Below the pieces are notes generated by a model, which did no database searches, was not told the origin of the DNA, and saw only the letters and a list, made by a program, of their open reading frames with translations. A stretch of 64,000 nucleotides of DNA from Symsagittifera roscoffensis (taxonomy: Eukaryota > Xenacoelomorpha > Acoela > Convolutidae): the NCBI RefSeq assembly GCF_963678635.1, contig NC_087062.1, positions 20,573,789 to 20,637,788 on the forward strand, read 5' to 3'. Positions within the stretch are counted from its first letter, which is position 1, and the number at the start of each line of letters is the position of its first letter. The translations under genes were made by a program, and so were the position numbers. Below are positions 31,190 through 42,810 of the stretch, in pieces.

Positions 31190-33256
31190 CTAGAGTCTAC
31201 CCAAGTCTTCGTGCGACACCTGCTCAAGACCCAAAGTTTTCGCTAACTCTAGCCTGCATTCCAGGTCTTCCAAGTCCAGCTCCTTGACCTTCTCCACATA
31301 TTTCGACCTGCTGGTCTCCGCTGGTCTCTCCGGCTTCTTATTCTCCGCCACCACCATCGAGGATAATATCGATCCCTGGGGAGTTGATGACGTTGCCTCA
31401 TCAGCCTCCATGGGCGCGGCGCCCGATAACCTGGTTCGGCTGTTCCTCGAACTGTCTCTAGATTCGGCCATCGCACCCAAGCGACTGGACAAAGCCCTCG
31501 AGTTGAAGAAGGGTGGATTTGGAGGTGGTCCGAATGTGACCTGTGCCGTCTGCGCTTATCCGCTTATGTGCCTTTGGAAGACGTCATTCAACCACTCCAC
31601 CCCTCTGGGCCTATCAAAGTGAATCCCATCCGAGGATGCATCGTCAGGGAAAGCAGGTAGCTCCTTTTGCTCGGCCACGTCCAACAGCCTAACGGGGAGG
31701 ACGCTTCTTTGGTGTATCAGCCTGATTATTTCGTTCAGGTTTCGCACTTTTGTGTTCATCTCCATTGCATGTTGATCCGCTTTCATGTTGTAAGGGATCG
31801 TGCACACCGTAAAAATGGCCGGATCCATTTGAATCCGCAATTCCTCGAGAATGCAGCTCATCTTGTCGTGCAGCCTCGTCACCTTCCGTGCTTCCCCCCT
31901 GGACACGTCATTCGTCCCGACCATCAGAGTCACCGTGTATACTCTTGCCATACCTAGCATCTCAAGTGTCGCTAGCATCTGCGGCGTCGCGGCTCCATCG
32001 AAGCTCAAGATCCCCGTTTGCCAATGGGACTGGATCCGGGTCAGCACCCGCAACAAGATGTCCCCTATGATCAGGTGGACCGCCCCCTCGGGCACACGTG
32101 GCTGCGTGAGGTATTCCACCCAAGCCGCGTCATGGAAGCAATCTCTCCTGTCTCTCTGCGCCGTGCTCCAGTCCATCCGATTGTGCCTGTGGTATCCACC
32201 TTCCGTATCCTTTTTGTAACTCGAGATTACCACACTCCTGACAGGTTGTTCCCCCCACGTCGAGGGTAAGTCCACTCTTGCTGGACTCTCGCGATTCCTT
32301 AGTTGTAGCCGCTCGTGCAACTCTTTCAGTCGTGACGAGCTACCACTCACCTGACTACTACCGGGGGTCGAACTTGGTGTATATCCAGGCAGCGCGACGT
32401 CCATCAACGGGCGTATTACTTGTGTCCCTAGACCACGCAGGGAGGACGCTGATTCAGACGGTATCCACACCTCCAACCCTTCGTTCATATGTTCTTGAGC
32501 CGCGCGATCGAGGTTGAATCGTCCCTTCGACCTAGGAGCTTCATCCACCTCCATACGTGACTCTGGTCTCGAGCCGGTCACCACCCGCTCTTTGGGCCTA
32601 GCCCCTTTCTGCATGTCGAGCTCGCGTTGTCGTTGCTGGATCCTTTCAAACTCCGACTTCAGCTGCTCGCAATTCGCGGCATTCTCTCGCACCCTTTCCG
32701 CCTGTAGCTGTTCAGCTCTCATCATGTCCAGTTCCCTCCGCGCTTGATCCCTCTCAAGTTTTGCCTGATCTCTCTCGAGCACCGCTTGATCCCGGTCGAG
32801 GTTCGCCTTGTTCCTCTCTCGCTGAGTCCTCTCAAGCTCTCTCTTCATGATACTGACGTCCGGATACGGTTCCCCCGTCTGCTGTGCTCGTGACATCAAT
32901 GGTGTCTTGCTCGTGCTCTGGCCCGTGGATCTGACTGACGGTCTGACCGGCAGTGGGAATTCCCCTGCACCATACTCAGTATTATTACTCAAGCCAGGGT
33001 TCCTTGCCAAATCGAACCCCCTTATTGCTCCATCCACGTTCCAGGACAGCCACCTGGTTTGCTCTTGATTGGATATTCCATCAGTGGTGTAGCCTACCAT
33101 CAAAACCGCTTCTCCCGACTGGAGGATGGCATTCAACATCACTGCCATTCTCTCGTCCACTTGAGTATAATCCAGGTCCCTCAGACGTCTGTACAATTCG
33201 TCAAGTGTGGGTTTTTTCAAAGCCGATGGCATGGACTTCCAGAATCGATCTGCCAT
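31190..33256 (-). pseudogene. SGNH-hydrolase cargo protein, element B-minus
   Basis: The start is the ATG at 33256 (MADRFWKSMPSALKKPTL), identical in position to the copy at 63282. Order: N-terminal domain of about 90 residues, linker, coiled coil with heptad-like repeats (LDRDQAVLERDQAKLERDQA), basic Ser-rich linker, then the SGNH core. Block I reads HLIIGDILLRV: the nucleophile Ser is replaced by Ile (ATC at 32057-32059), whereas element A has Gly-Asp-Ser. The remaining blocks are kept (LMVGTNDVSRG, SDGIHFDRPRG). A TAA at 31556-31558 interrupts the frame, but the same frame stays open to 31190 with a tail comparable to that of A, so the TAA is probably a nonsense mutation. It occupies the place of env relative to pol. 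Confidence 0.78.
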
Positions 33257-33285
33257 TTCTGTGATTTCCAAGTGATCTTGCGTAT

Positions 33286-33360
33286 TAGCAGCTTGAGTTT
33301 TACCTGAGCAACTTGAGTTTACCTGAGCAACTTGAGTTCACTTTAGCAACCTGAGCTTGC
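33286..33360 (-). repeat. Short tandem repeats in the SGNH leader, B-minus
   Basis: About three units of 19-20 bases (TTACCTGAGCAACTTGAGT on the plus strand) lie between the intron and the SGNH start. B-plus has a different 36 bp repeat at the same place. Confidence 0.6.
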
Positions 33361-33441
33361 TTCTTGAGATATCGTTCAATTTGCGTTCTCTTTCTTCAAT
33401 TGAATACAGTTGGGTAGTCAATTTGACTTTACCAAATCAAT

Positions 33442-33653
33442 CTGAAAATAACACCCGATTTTTTAGACCGACAGGCTGTGTTCCTAACCTAAAAACCCCC
33501 TTTACTATTATAGTTAAAACCCTTTCCTTTTCGTCCTATTTAAAATAGTTCAATTGGAAATTTTCTAAAAACATGCAGATTCATTTTATGTTTTAGCACC
33601 ATCAATCATTTAAAATATTAATTGTCATGCCAATCACCTCTAAGATTCTTTAC
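33442..33653 (-). other. Putative intron between macro-like and SGNH genes, B-minus
   Basis: On the minus strand AACAG|GTAAAG gives a 5' splice site with GT at 33653-33652, and TTATTTTCAG|ATTG gives a 3' site ending at 33442, a 212-base intron. B-plus has the same two sites 215 bases apart at 62818-63032. The conserved placement would give a spliced mRNA for the SGNH gene. Confidence 0.5.
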
Positions 33654-33724
33654 CTGTTTTGTACCCCCACACCTAACTCGAGATTCTTCCCTCATACCCA
33701 ACTCGAGACCCCCGCGTACCCGAC

Positions 33725-34321
33725 TCAGGCGATGCTCAAGTAGTATTTCTTGTGAAGATGCACCATTATCTCAGTTTCTGCGAAGACCACGTGTAGGATA
33801 GCGTACAATTCCCTTGGGCTCAATTTGCCCCTGTTTGGGTCATACACCGGCATTGAGACCTCCGTTATCCCTCTTTCAATCATGAAGTCTCGTAGTCTTG
33901 TTAGTGCCAACATCACGTGATCGGGATCGATCGTGTTCCTGTCATTGACCCTCGTCACTAGGAAGCACAGGTATTTGCCCGGGACTTGTGCTACTGATGA
34001 AGGAAGCGCTGCCATTCCTCCTAGTCCTGGTCTCTGTCTAAACAGAAACTCCACGTTCTGATACTCTCTTTTGAAGTCAGCTTCCAGTCTTGATTTGAAA
34101 CTCATGTCCGCCGTGATACAGATTGCGGTAGTCCTGTCTGACAGAATGAAGTCACTATCCGTTATCAGGATAATTTCTGAGTATTCGTTTGGTATTAAAA
34201 CTTCGTTTTGAAATTCCGTCCTATGGTAGGCTCGGCGTCCTCCCCTTCCAATTCCAGTCCGCACTTTTCTCTCACTTCTCTGAGTTTCTTTATCATCAAA
34301 TTTTCGGTGTGGGTAAGTCAT
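33725..34321 (-). CDS. Macro-like domain, end of pol, B-minus
   Basis: The domain proper covers about 34185-33725 and is uninterrupted: LITDSDFILSDRTT, CITADMSFKSRLEADFKREY, PGLGGMAALPSSVAQVP, KYLCFLVTRV, LALTRLRDFMIERGITEVSM, YDPNRGKLSPREL, HVVFAETEIMV. The order of strands and helices and the GxGG patch match the macro domain of element A and TARG1-like proteins. The loop that normally carries a catalytic Asp is again YDPNRGKL, so the substitution is ancestral to A and B. The frame runs on from the linker after a TGA at 34318-34320 and a frame change within 34200-34318. The domain would be released from, or fused to, integrase after Pol processing. Confidence 0.65.
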   Translation of the reverse strand: MTYPHRKFDDKETQRSERKVRTGIGRGGRRAYHRTEFQNEVLIPNEYSEIILITDSDFILSDRTTAICITADMSFKSRLEADFKREYQNVEFLFRQRPGLGGMAALPSSVAQVPGKYLCFLVTRVNDRNTIDPDHVMLALTRLRDFMIERGITEVSMPVYDPNRGKLSPRELYAILHVVFAETEIMVHLHKKYYLSIA

Positions 34322-35205
34322 ACCCCCACTCCGCGGACAAAAATTTTTATCGACGTCCCCGTCGATGATTCTGGGTCTGAATTATCTGGCGGAATGTCGA
34401 GCGGGCTGTCTGTTGCCGTCCAGCCGAAAAGAGGATCCTCCGTTTTCACGTACTTCCCCGCTGATATGTCAACTTGCTGTATGCTCTGTCCTTCCTCGCT
34501 TTCGTTCTTGACATCGCGCATCCATTCTAATATCCTCAGGTTCGTATTCTCCCTCCTCTCTATCTCACTCTGTTCTAAATCCGTCTCCCGCTCCGGCGTC
34601 GAGTAGTCTTCCTGTGGGTAGTGATCATTATCATCTATGATCTGCCATTCACCATCTGCCGTCAGCTCGCCCACACTTATTAGTTCTTTGCCTAGGTCAT
34701 CAGGTTGTATCTTATCAATCAGGAAGTCATCCCCATACCTGTTGTACCTCATGCCTGTGCGTTTGCGATTGCCACTCCTTGTCCCCGCTGGTATTGACAA
34801 GTCTGGTTCAGTCCACCTCGGCACCTCACCTTGCTCCGGATCGTTCCAATCTTCTTCCAGAAAAGATTCCACTTCAGAGTCCGCATCTATTTTTTCATTG
34901 TCATCCAAACTCAAATTCTCATTGCCATCATTCTTATCTCTGGTGCCTTTTTCATTCACTTCACATGCTGGTTCCACCAGTAGGTACTCTAGTCCCTCCA
35001 TGTCCTTTGGTATACACCAGTCCTCTGGGGATGGGACATGAGGCTTCAGGTTCTCATAATGTGCTGCTCGCCCAGTACTCAAGCGGTAGAACCGTCCTTG
35101 TTGATGTACTTCAGTTATCATGAATGGTCCTCTCCATTTCTTGAGTAGTTTCTTCGTCCCTTTGGGCAGTATCACATTCTGGAAAACCCACACATACTGG
35201 CCCAC
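34318..35205 (-). pseudogene. GPY/F module and acidic linker, B-minus
   Basis: The sequence begins GQYVWVFQNVILPKGTKK and carries LLKKWRGPFMITEVHQQGRF (GPY/F) and RLSTGRAAHYENLKPH. Then follows an acidic, poorly conserved linker containing TNLRILEWMRDV, the one patch also conserved in A. It ends with KIFVRGVGV before a TGA at 34318, where A and B-plus have Gly (GGA). The upstream boundary is the in-frame TAA at 35239. The function of the linker is unknown; GPY/F modules contribute to integrase multimerisation in relatives. Confidence 0.8.
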
Positions 35206-35238
35206 TTCATATGGCTTCGCCTGTAATATTTTTTCATC

Positions 35239-38229
35239 TTATTTCTTGCGCTGTCTCATTTGTGCCTGCGCAGTGTTCCTCCTGCACAGCTCGTTTATTT
35301 CCTGCTGTCTCCTGATCGCCTCTTTCACGTAAGCTTGAGGCGACGTCCTCTTTCCTTCATACTCTGGGTAAAAGAACGTCAGAGGCATCGCTCTCTCTTT
35401 GCCTGTCAACATCATGAATGGACTGATTCCCGTCGTTGAGTGTTGAGTACTGTTGTATGCCCCTACGACTTGAGGCAGATACTTATCCCAGTCCGTCATG
35501 TATCTAGAGCAGTATACCCTCAGCATGTTCACCAATGTTCTATTCTGTCTTTCTACTAGCCCGTTGGTCTGAGGATGGTAAGTCGTTGAGTGTGCTTGAG
35601 CTATGTGTGACCTCTTCATTAATTCCTAAGTCAAGTCCCCCACAAAGGCTTTGCCGTTGTCTGACTGAAAAGTCATTGGAAAACCATACCTTGATATCCA
35701 ATGGGTTATCAAGTGGTCACAAGTCTCCTCTGCCGAAGCTGTTTGACACGGCACCGCCTCTGCCAGCTTTGTGAATTGATCAATTATAACCAGTATCTGG
35801 TTAGACCCTGACTCCGTCATACAGATCTTCTGATGGTCTATCTGCACCACTTCATTAAATTCCGAGCTTTCCACCGACTTGAGTGGGAATTTCATCTTCC
35901 TTGTGTCTTTCACTTGCAAACATGCCAGGCATGCATTCACCCACCTCTCACAGGCTTTCCTCAATCCTGGCCAATCGAACCTGTGAAGTATTCTTTGTTG
36001 CACTTTGTCTATCCCCTGGTGGCCCATTTGATCATGTGATCTGAACAGCACCTCTGTCTGATATAATTGTGGTAGTATGATGAGGTTGTGCTTGTGTAGT
36101 ATCTTGTCTTCTTCTTTTCTCTTGCATGCTACAACCCCATCAGCCGTGTGATAGAGTAACTCTTTCCTCTCTTTGTAGAACTGGCTCAGGATCTTGCAGC
36201 TGTCTTCTTCAAGTTCCCCTTTCTCCTTGGACCCCGCTCGAATCCATTTTGAGAGATTGCTAGTCATCTTGTCATTCTTCTGGGCTCTTATCAGGTCCGA
36301 CAGCCTATATCTCGCTTTGACATGTTCCTTCAGCGCCATGATCTGCCCATTCATCTCCCCAGGGTTGTTGACGTCGTCATTCAGCTTCACGCATACTATC
36401 CTCCTTACCACCTTCATGTCGTCTTCCGGCACCAGATTTGTTCTCACATTTGAATTGCATGATAGCTCCCTGAACGGCTTCCTCGAAACTGCAATCCTTT
36501 CAAGTTCTTCACCACCTCGTATCTCCTGCACGTCCAAGTTGAAGGTTCCTGAGGACGGATCTGTTTGTAGTTCCCTGTCGTGGTGTCTAATCTTTTCTTC
36601 TGCCAATATCATGCAGAGACTATCTTGATTGTCACTGCTCGCTTCCGAGTCCTCATCCCACATTTCACACTCCCTGGACAAATTTTCTCCTTCAGTGTTT
36701 TCTTCTTCTGTGTTTTCTTCTTCTGTGGACGTGGACCGCTCCCCGGACTCTTGACCTGGTCCGAGGTATTCAGCTTCTTCCTTGATTTCCACTCTCTTTC
36801 TCCTGACTCTAGTCTGTTCAAGTAATTCAGCTGGGATCTTTTCCACCAGTGACTGCACCACTTCCTTCCCATCAAGGTTAGTCACCTTCGAGGTATTTCT
36901 ATCACTAGCTGTCCCGCTCTTTCGCAGTATTGTGACCTCAGGTTCCTCTTTACAGTTTTCTTGAATCACGGGCTTATCATCTGCTAGTCTCTCGAGTAAC
37001 CCCTTTAAGTCTTCGTCTATTTGTGCTTCCCCCGTCTCTAACTGGTTGAGATCGTAGCCTTTTGCTTTGAGCGTCTCCCTCACGATCTTTGACTTGAGCA
37101 TTATTCGTATCGGCATCCCTTGGTTCTTTCTCAAGATTGTTTTTTTCGTAGTTTCCTTTGGTAACTCGGAGTGATCTTCTATTGGTTTGCCTGATTCGTC
37201 CAACCATCTCGTGAGAGGAAGATTGTCATACGTTTCCTTGTCTATGAAGGAGAAGCCATCTTTGATCTCAGGTATATCTGCCTCCCTCTGTTCTTGTCTC
37301 TCGTAGAACTCCGTCTTCTTGCTCAAGCTGTCAGTATTTTGATGTTTGTCTCGTGTTCTGTGCTCAATTATCATATTGTATCCGTCCAGGCAAACTATCC
37401 ACCTCCCAATGTAACTTTGGTCCGTTGAGTACGTCTTCAGCCAGCTTAGTGCCCGGTTGTCGACTCGCAACTTGAATGGCTCACTGCCTAGGTATGCCCT
37501 ATATTTCTCGACAAAGGTAACCACCACGAACATCTCTGCTTTCGGTGCTCCGTACTTCATTTCCGTGTCACTTAGGACTTTGCTCCCGTACGCTATTGGT
37601 CTCAAGACTGTCTTCCCGTTCCACTTTTGTTCTTGGTGGAGAATTCCAGATATCGCTACTACCGACGCGTCCGCATCCAGTACGTACATCCCCTTCTCTG
37701 TTGGCTTCCCTAGTACTGGTGCCTCGCACAACTCTTTCTTTATTCTCTGGAATGACTCTGCTGCTGCGTTATTCCACGTGAACTTCTTGCCCTTGTGCCT
37801 CATTAACTGTTGCATCGGATAAACCTTGTCTGCATAGCCTTTGGCGAATTCCCTATAGTAATTTGCAAAACCCAGAAAGCTCATCAATTGGTGTTCCGTT
37901 TTCGGCGATTTCCAAGTTAGAACTGCCTCTACTGCGTCTGGATCTGGTCTGATGCCGTGTTTGTCCACCATCCTGCCCAAGTATTTTATCGAGTCCTTGA
38001 GTATCTCACACTTTGATGGTTTGCTCTTCATACACGAAAATACTTCGTCAAGTCTCTCAATGTGGTCCTCTAGTGTGGGTGTCGCTATTACCACGTCATC
38101 CACATAGCACATTACCAGATTGCCGTACTTCTTCGTCACGCCTATCAGCGCGTGTGCCATCAACCGCTGAAACGTGGCTGTGACATTGCCAAGTCCAAAC
38201 GGCATCCGTTTCCATTGAAACAGACCCAA
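35239..38229 (-). pseudogene. pol: RT palm, RNase H and integrase, B-minus
   Basis: The 867-codon frame 38229-35626 plus an in-frame continuation to 35239. RT palm and thumb: RMPFGLGNVTATFQR and CYVDDVVIATP (YVDD intact). RNase H: VLDADASVVAISG, KAEMFVVVTF, VDNRALSWLK. Then a 250-residue acidic tether, the integrase HHCC (RSHDQMGHQG, ACLACLQVKD) and D,D,E core (VQIDHQKICM, SDNGKAFVGDL, VERQNRTL). In-frame stops: TAG at 35626, where B-plus has Lys, and TAA at 35239, where B-plus has Tyr. The start at 38229 is artificial: the RT fingers and first catalytic block lie upstream (38230-38375) in shifted frames, where TTDLGSAF is missing a residue. The catalytic residues present are intact. Confidence 0.9.
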
Positions 38230-38371
38230 CTCACAGGCAAACCCTGTCTTGTCCCTGTCCTGCTTCCTGAGTGGTACCTGCCAAAAGCCGAGCCTAAATC
38301 AGTCGTAAAAAATTTTGCATCACCTAACTTCGAGAGGTTCTCATCAATCCTAGGTATGATATAGGCATCCT

Positions 38372-39142
38372 TCACCTGACGGAGTTCAGGTATCGAAAGT
38401 CACAACAAAACCTCAACTGGTCGCCTTTCTTTTTGGCCATCACTACTCCACACGCCCACGGTGACTTGGATGGTTCTATCATGTCATACTCTAGTAACGT
38501 CTCGATTTCTTTTCTACACGCCTCCGATTTGTGTGGGGTCATGCGCCTCGCCCCCTCCCTATGCGGTACCGCGTTCTCCTTAAGTTCTATTTCATGCTCA
38601 ACAAAATAACAACACCCGATATCCGCTTTATGCCTCGAAAAAACTTCTTCGTTCCGCTCTAGTACGTCCTTGATGGCTTCGAGCTGTTCGTCCGTGCACT
38701 TGCCTCTTAAAGGTTCAATATCCGGTAGAACCGGCTTATCACCCTGTATTTCGTCTAATGTGGGCCGTTCCGGGAAACTCGAACAGCTCGATAGTCCATC
38801 GTCCGTCTCTGACTTAAGTGACTTCACAAGACCTGATGAATCTTTTATTTTATTCAATCGTCTCAAGATACAAATTTTGTCCCTATGATTGGGACAATCA
38901 ACAACTTCATTTTGCTTATGGTTTTCAGTCATTTCATATCGAGTTTTAACAGGTAAAGCATATCCCAGTTTCCTCCCCCTCTGTATCGTGATTGGCATGT
39001 CAAGGGTATTCAACAAGACACTCACGCAGAGGCCGCTCTTCGTAATCGAGAAGGATCTTCCTAAAACAGCAGCACTTTGACTATTTGGGTTTGGGACTAC
39101 GCATACCTGCTTGTTGTCACTTAGTTCATTGTAATTTTTCAT
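38372..39142 (-). pseudogene. pol: Protease-RT connector and RT fingers, B-minus
   Basis: The frame reads MKNYNELSDNKQVCVVPN, GRSFSITKSGLCVSVLLNTL, a Cys-containing linker, then GCCYFVEHEIELKENAVPHR, RRMTPHKSEACRKEIETLLE and WACGVVMAKKKGDQLRFCCD, the start of RT. It ends at 38372 by frame loss (YLNSVR). An ATG-led start at 39142 is not meaningful: in B-plus the preceding protease frame joins in frame apart from one TAG. There is no separate function; it is part of the Pol polyprotein. Confidence 0.8.
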
Positions 39143-39150
39143 TCGTAAGC

Positions 39151-39768
39151 TTACAATCCCTTTAGCCTCACCCTCCTACTCAAGAATACCGGTGGTTTGG
39201 TTTCATTTGCCATTATTAAATTTACCGGTTTGATTGCGTACCTCCTATCCGGGTTCCGTATCCTGAACATTGCGTTGTTTAGATCAATCGCTACATCAAA
39301 GTTCCTGATGAAGTCTCTGCCTAAAATAAATTGGTCAGACTCATCTAGGTTTTCTACCACAAGAAAGCTCATCCACAGGTTACGTTCCCCCAGATTGAGG
39401 GCTATTATCGGCGTTCTGCCCAACACCCGCAGGGCCCCTTTGTTTGCAGCTGACAACCGTATTCTCGAATCTATCAAATCATCTTTGTTGAAGCCCATTC
39501 GTTCCCAAGTTTCGATTGGTATGACACTCAAGTATCCCGTATCAAGTAACCCACGTAACTGAGTCTTTTTGCCACTTATGCCTAGCACGTGTCCTGTCAC
39601 ATCTGCCTCTGTCCCGATGTGCATCGCATCTTCTTCAAGCATGGCGCAGTGTCCGATCGATCTCACTTTCAACTCTTCTTTTCTCACGTAGATTTGCCCA
39701 ATTAGGTCTTCATCACATGTTATCATTGTTTTGGTATAGATGTTGATTCCATCTATATTTAGCATCAC
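39151..39768 (-). pseudogene. Aspartic protease region, B-minus, damaged active site
   Basis: Retropepsin-type segment with LRGLLDTGYLSVIPIETW. Compared with DTGAVLSV in B-plus, Ala and part of the following Val are lost (codons near 39530), so the active-site loop is altered. The rest is conserved (GRTPIIALNLGERNLWMSF, FILGRDFIRNFDV). It ends at 39151 after VRLKGL, where B-plus continues KANEAAIVG. The start at 39768 is a frame entry, not a true start; gag and protease are one frame in B-plus. Confidence 0.8.
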
Positions 39769-42507
39769 TTCATGTGGACCATAAGCTTCTGTGTACCTGT
39801 TATCAACACGTACCGATTGCTACCCCCTCTCGTGAGTAGTGCTGTCAATGCTCTAGAAGTCGTTTGTGGGTTTATACAACTCAAGTAATCTGTGTACACA
39901 TCAATGTGCATTATTGTCTGGTCACTTGGTTCGCTTAAGTTTCTCGTTAATTCGTGGCCGCCCACAGTGATTATTGACATTATTCTTGCCCCAATCTTTG
40001 TTATGCCAAATGGCTTTCCTGTAACCATTTTTACAGTGTTGCAGTTTCCATTTTTTGTCGACCCCTCAGCAGCTTCTGGTATTGTTTTTGCGCAACTTAA
40101 TGCTTCGTTCATTTTCTGTCTTTGGATTTCTTGCTTCAGCCGTTGTTCTATTTCTTTCGCTGCCAGGTCTTGTTTCACTTTGTTGATGGCCTCCGCTGCC
40201 GCCTTCTCATAATCTATTTCTAAGGCGTTCTTCAACGTGGCCTCTACTGCACTATTACATTGTGTTACAGCTTTCACTGTTTTCGTTGGTAGCTCCGCAC
40301 TTGGTCTTTCTATGTTTTTCGTCTCAAATTCACCTTGTCTGTTTCTTTGGTTCTGCACCGCTGCTAGCGCCAACTTGTGTTTTGGATGACTCTGATTCTT
40401 GACCGCTTCCCAAACCAACGGACAGTCCATCCTGAAGTGCCCCTCTTGGTTGCAGAAGAAGCATCTTGCACCTATTTTGATGATCAAGCCACTATAGAAC
40501 TCGTGTTCTTCCATCTGGCTCATCTCCTCCTCATCGGGTGCATATCCCAAACTCTCCATGCCCTGTTTGTATGTCGTACAATCCGCCACATGATGATCAG
40601 CTGACCCGCAGTTAGCACATGACCTGCGTTTGTCCATGTCATCTCTGGGCTTGTACCATGACGACCTCTGTGGCTGACTCCCCCCTTGTGTGTTCCTGTT
40701 GTCTGAGTACGAGTATTTCTTGGGTTTCATCAGCATGTACTCTCTTGACTTCTGCCTCATCTCTTCTGGAGTTGGTGCACTGTCTTTCGACAATGTATAG
40801 TACGTTGCTAACATCGTTCTCAAGTCATCACTCTTTACCCCATCAATGAACTTTGAGGCGATGCTGAAGTTCCTTCGATTGGTAGATTCTTCCGGGTCAC
40901 TCCTTCTTCTCAAGCTCTCAAGATCATCTAGGAACCTGTCTATCGATTCATTGTCCCTTTGTCTCCTCTTTTCAAATCGCATCATCGCTTGATGACTCTT
41001 CATGCCTGAGCCGAATCTATTTAACAATATTTCAAAGATTTTGTCCGCTGTGTAGCGTTCCTCTTCTTTTTTCGCAACCGCGCATTTCAATGCCGTTCCT
41101 TCCAGATTGCTCAGTATCGCTGTGCATGCTTGCCTCTCATCGTTCAAGTTGTCTTGTTCTAAGTGCAACCTCATGACTTCTACCCAAGTGTCAATGCATC
41201 CATCTGAATCATCTTTGAACCCCTTCGGTTTCTTGAAGGTTTTCCTGGATTTGTTGCTTCCTCTGTCACTCGAGTCGGTATTCCTCGTGGCGAAGGCTTC
41301 TAGCGTCCTGTTCATCATTTCTCAGGTGCTTGCCCAGGTCATGGCATCCGGTCCCACGTTGTTGTGAGTCGTGGAGTCCCCTGGACCACTGGTTGTGTTC
41401 GCTGTTCCATTTTTTATAATGGCCCTGGCCCCCACCGGTGCCGTAATCGCGGCCTCCCGGGTTGCTGGTAACGGTGTTGACTGTCGTTTGTTCCTTTGAG
41501 GCTCCACGAAGTCCACTTTATTACCTTGTGTCCTCTCTGCAGCTGGCCTGTCTTGTTGTGTTGAATTCCTAAGAATAGCGTCTAGCTTTGTCTGAATTGC
41601 ACTTGAGCTCTCAGCCTGTTCCTTACTCATCGTATCCATTCTCGTTTCCAAACTCCCTAACTGACAATTCACTGCGTCATATCGCTGCTTCATTTCTTGC
41701 ATGTCTTTTCTGATGTTCTTCTCTCGCTCTTCATCAGTGGTTTCTACTTTGTCAGACGTCTTCTGAAGCTTTTCCTCCGTCGCTCTCGCTAGATGGAAAT
41801 AGTTGTCCAAGTACTCATTTTTGTTGTGTCTCATTTCCTTCCTTATCACATTTCTATCCTCTTCGCTGTGCTTCAGTTTCTCATCTATCTGATCTAGCTT
41901 CGCCATCAAGTCGCTTAACTCAAGAGTTGTCGTTCCATGGTCCGTTGTTGTCCTGTAGTTGGTCGCTGGTCCCAATTTTGTTCTGACCCTCGTTCTGATC
42001 TGTCTCTGTTGTTCTCGTGGATACTGTTCCGAATGTTTTGCTTTTCTCGACTTTCGTCTCCTCCACTGCTGCGTCCTTCGATCTCATTCCGACCATCATT
42101 GCTAATCTTTCAGTAAAAGACGTTCTCTTTTGAGACTCATCCTTCACTGTTTCTGGCGTGTTGCCTGTTGTGTCTTCCACGTTGTCTATCGGTGAGAACT
42201 CTATGGGATTCGGGTTAGGTTCTTCCGCATTAGGCATTGGAGTTGACTCTGTCGTCTTCTTTCCTGCTTCATCCACACTTTGATCAGGTGTCTCTAGATC
42301 AATCTCGATGCTGGGTTCTACTCGTTCCCCTTCCGTGCCCTCTTTTGCTTTGTTCTCCGTGGTACTCCTCGTGCTGACCATACTAACTGAAAAGTTCTTC
42401 TTTGTTACCTTCGGACCTATTGATGTTGATTTACGTAGCGACGAGTTATACTTTGTCTTCGCTTCGGTAGATCTTTTTTCAGCTACCGGTACCCTGCTCC
42501 GCCTCAT
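39765..42507 (-). pseudogene. gag: Gag polyprotein, B-minus
   Basis: The start is the ATG at 42507 (MRRSRVPVAEKRS). Blocks: 41920-42507 (basic N-terminus, VEPSIEIDLETPDQS), 41322-41975 (coiled coil, LDQIDEKLKHSEEDRNVIRK) after a frame change near 41960, then 39765-41318 after an in-frame TGA at 41322 (Trp in B-plus). The last block holds the capsid-like segment (DGCIDTWVEVMRLHLEQDN, LLNRFGSGMKSHQAM) and two CCHC knuckles, CANCGSADHHVADC and CFFCNQEGHFRMDC, both intact. A frame change near 39815 leads into the protease. Capsid and nucleocapsid functions follow from homology with other Ty3 Gag proteins. Confidence 0.85.
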
Positions 42508-42810
42508 TATTTACAATTGTTACTAATTACAGTATTACTATCTACAAAATTCTACTCTAAGGTTAAAACCTCTTTTGACAAAAAAATTTTTAAAAAGAAA
42601 TCGGCGATTTGCTAAAAGCAACTTTTCTTAAAATCTTGAAAATTTTATATGTTAGGATAGGATAGGGAATATGATTTTACAATTGGTTACTTCAACCTGA
42701 CTTAGTATTCTTTTAGTACCCCCTTCCTAATGCTGTTCCAAGACTTTCTCTCTACCGTCTCAAGACTATTCAGTGTTGTCCCAGTACTTCCTCTTAGTAT
42801 CCCCAGACTA
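42508..42810 (-). other. Gag leader, B-minus
   Basis: AT-rich leader between the minisatellite and the gag ATG, matching 49746-50099 in reverse complement near the gag end (ATTGTAAATAATGAG). I see no certain primer-binding site. Confidence 0.4.
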
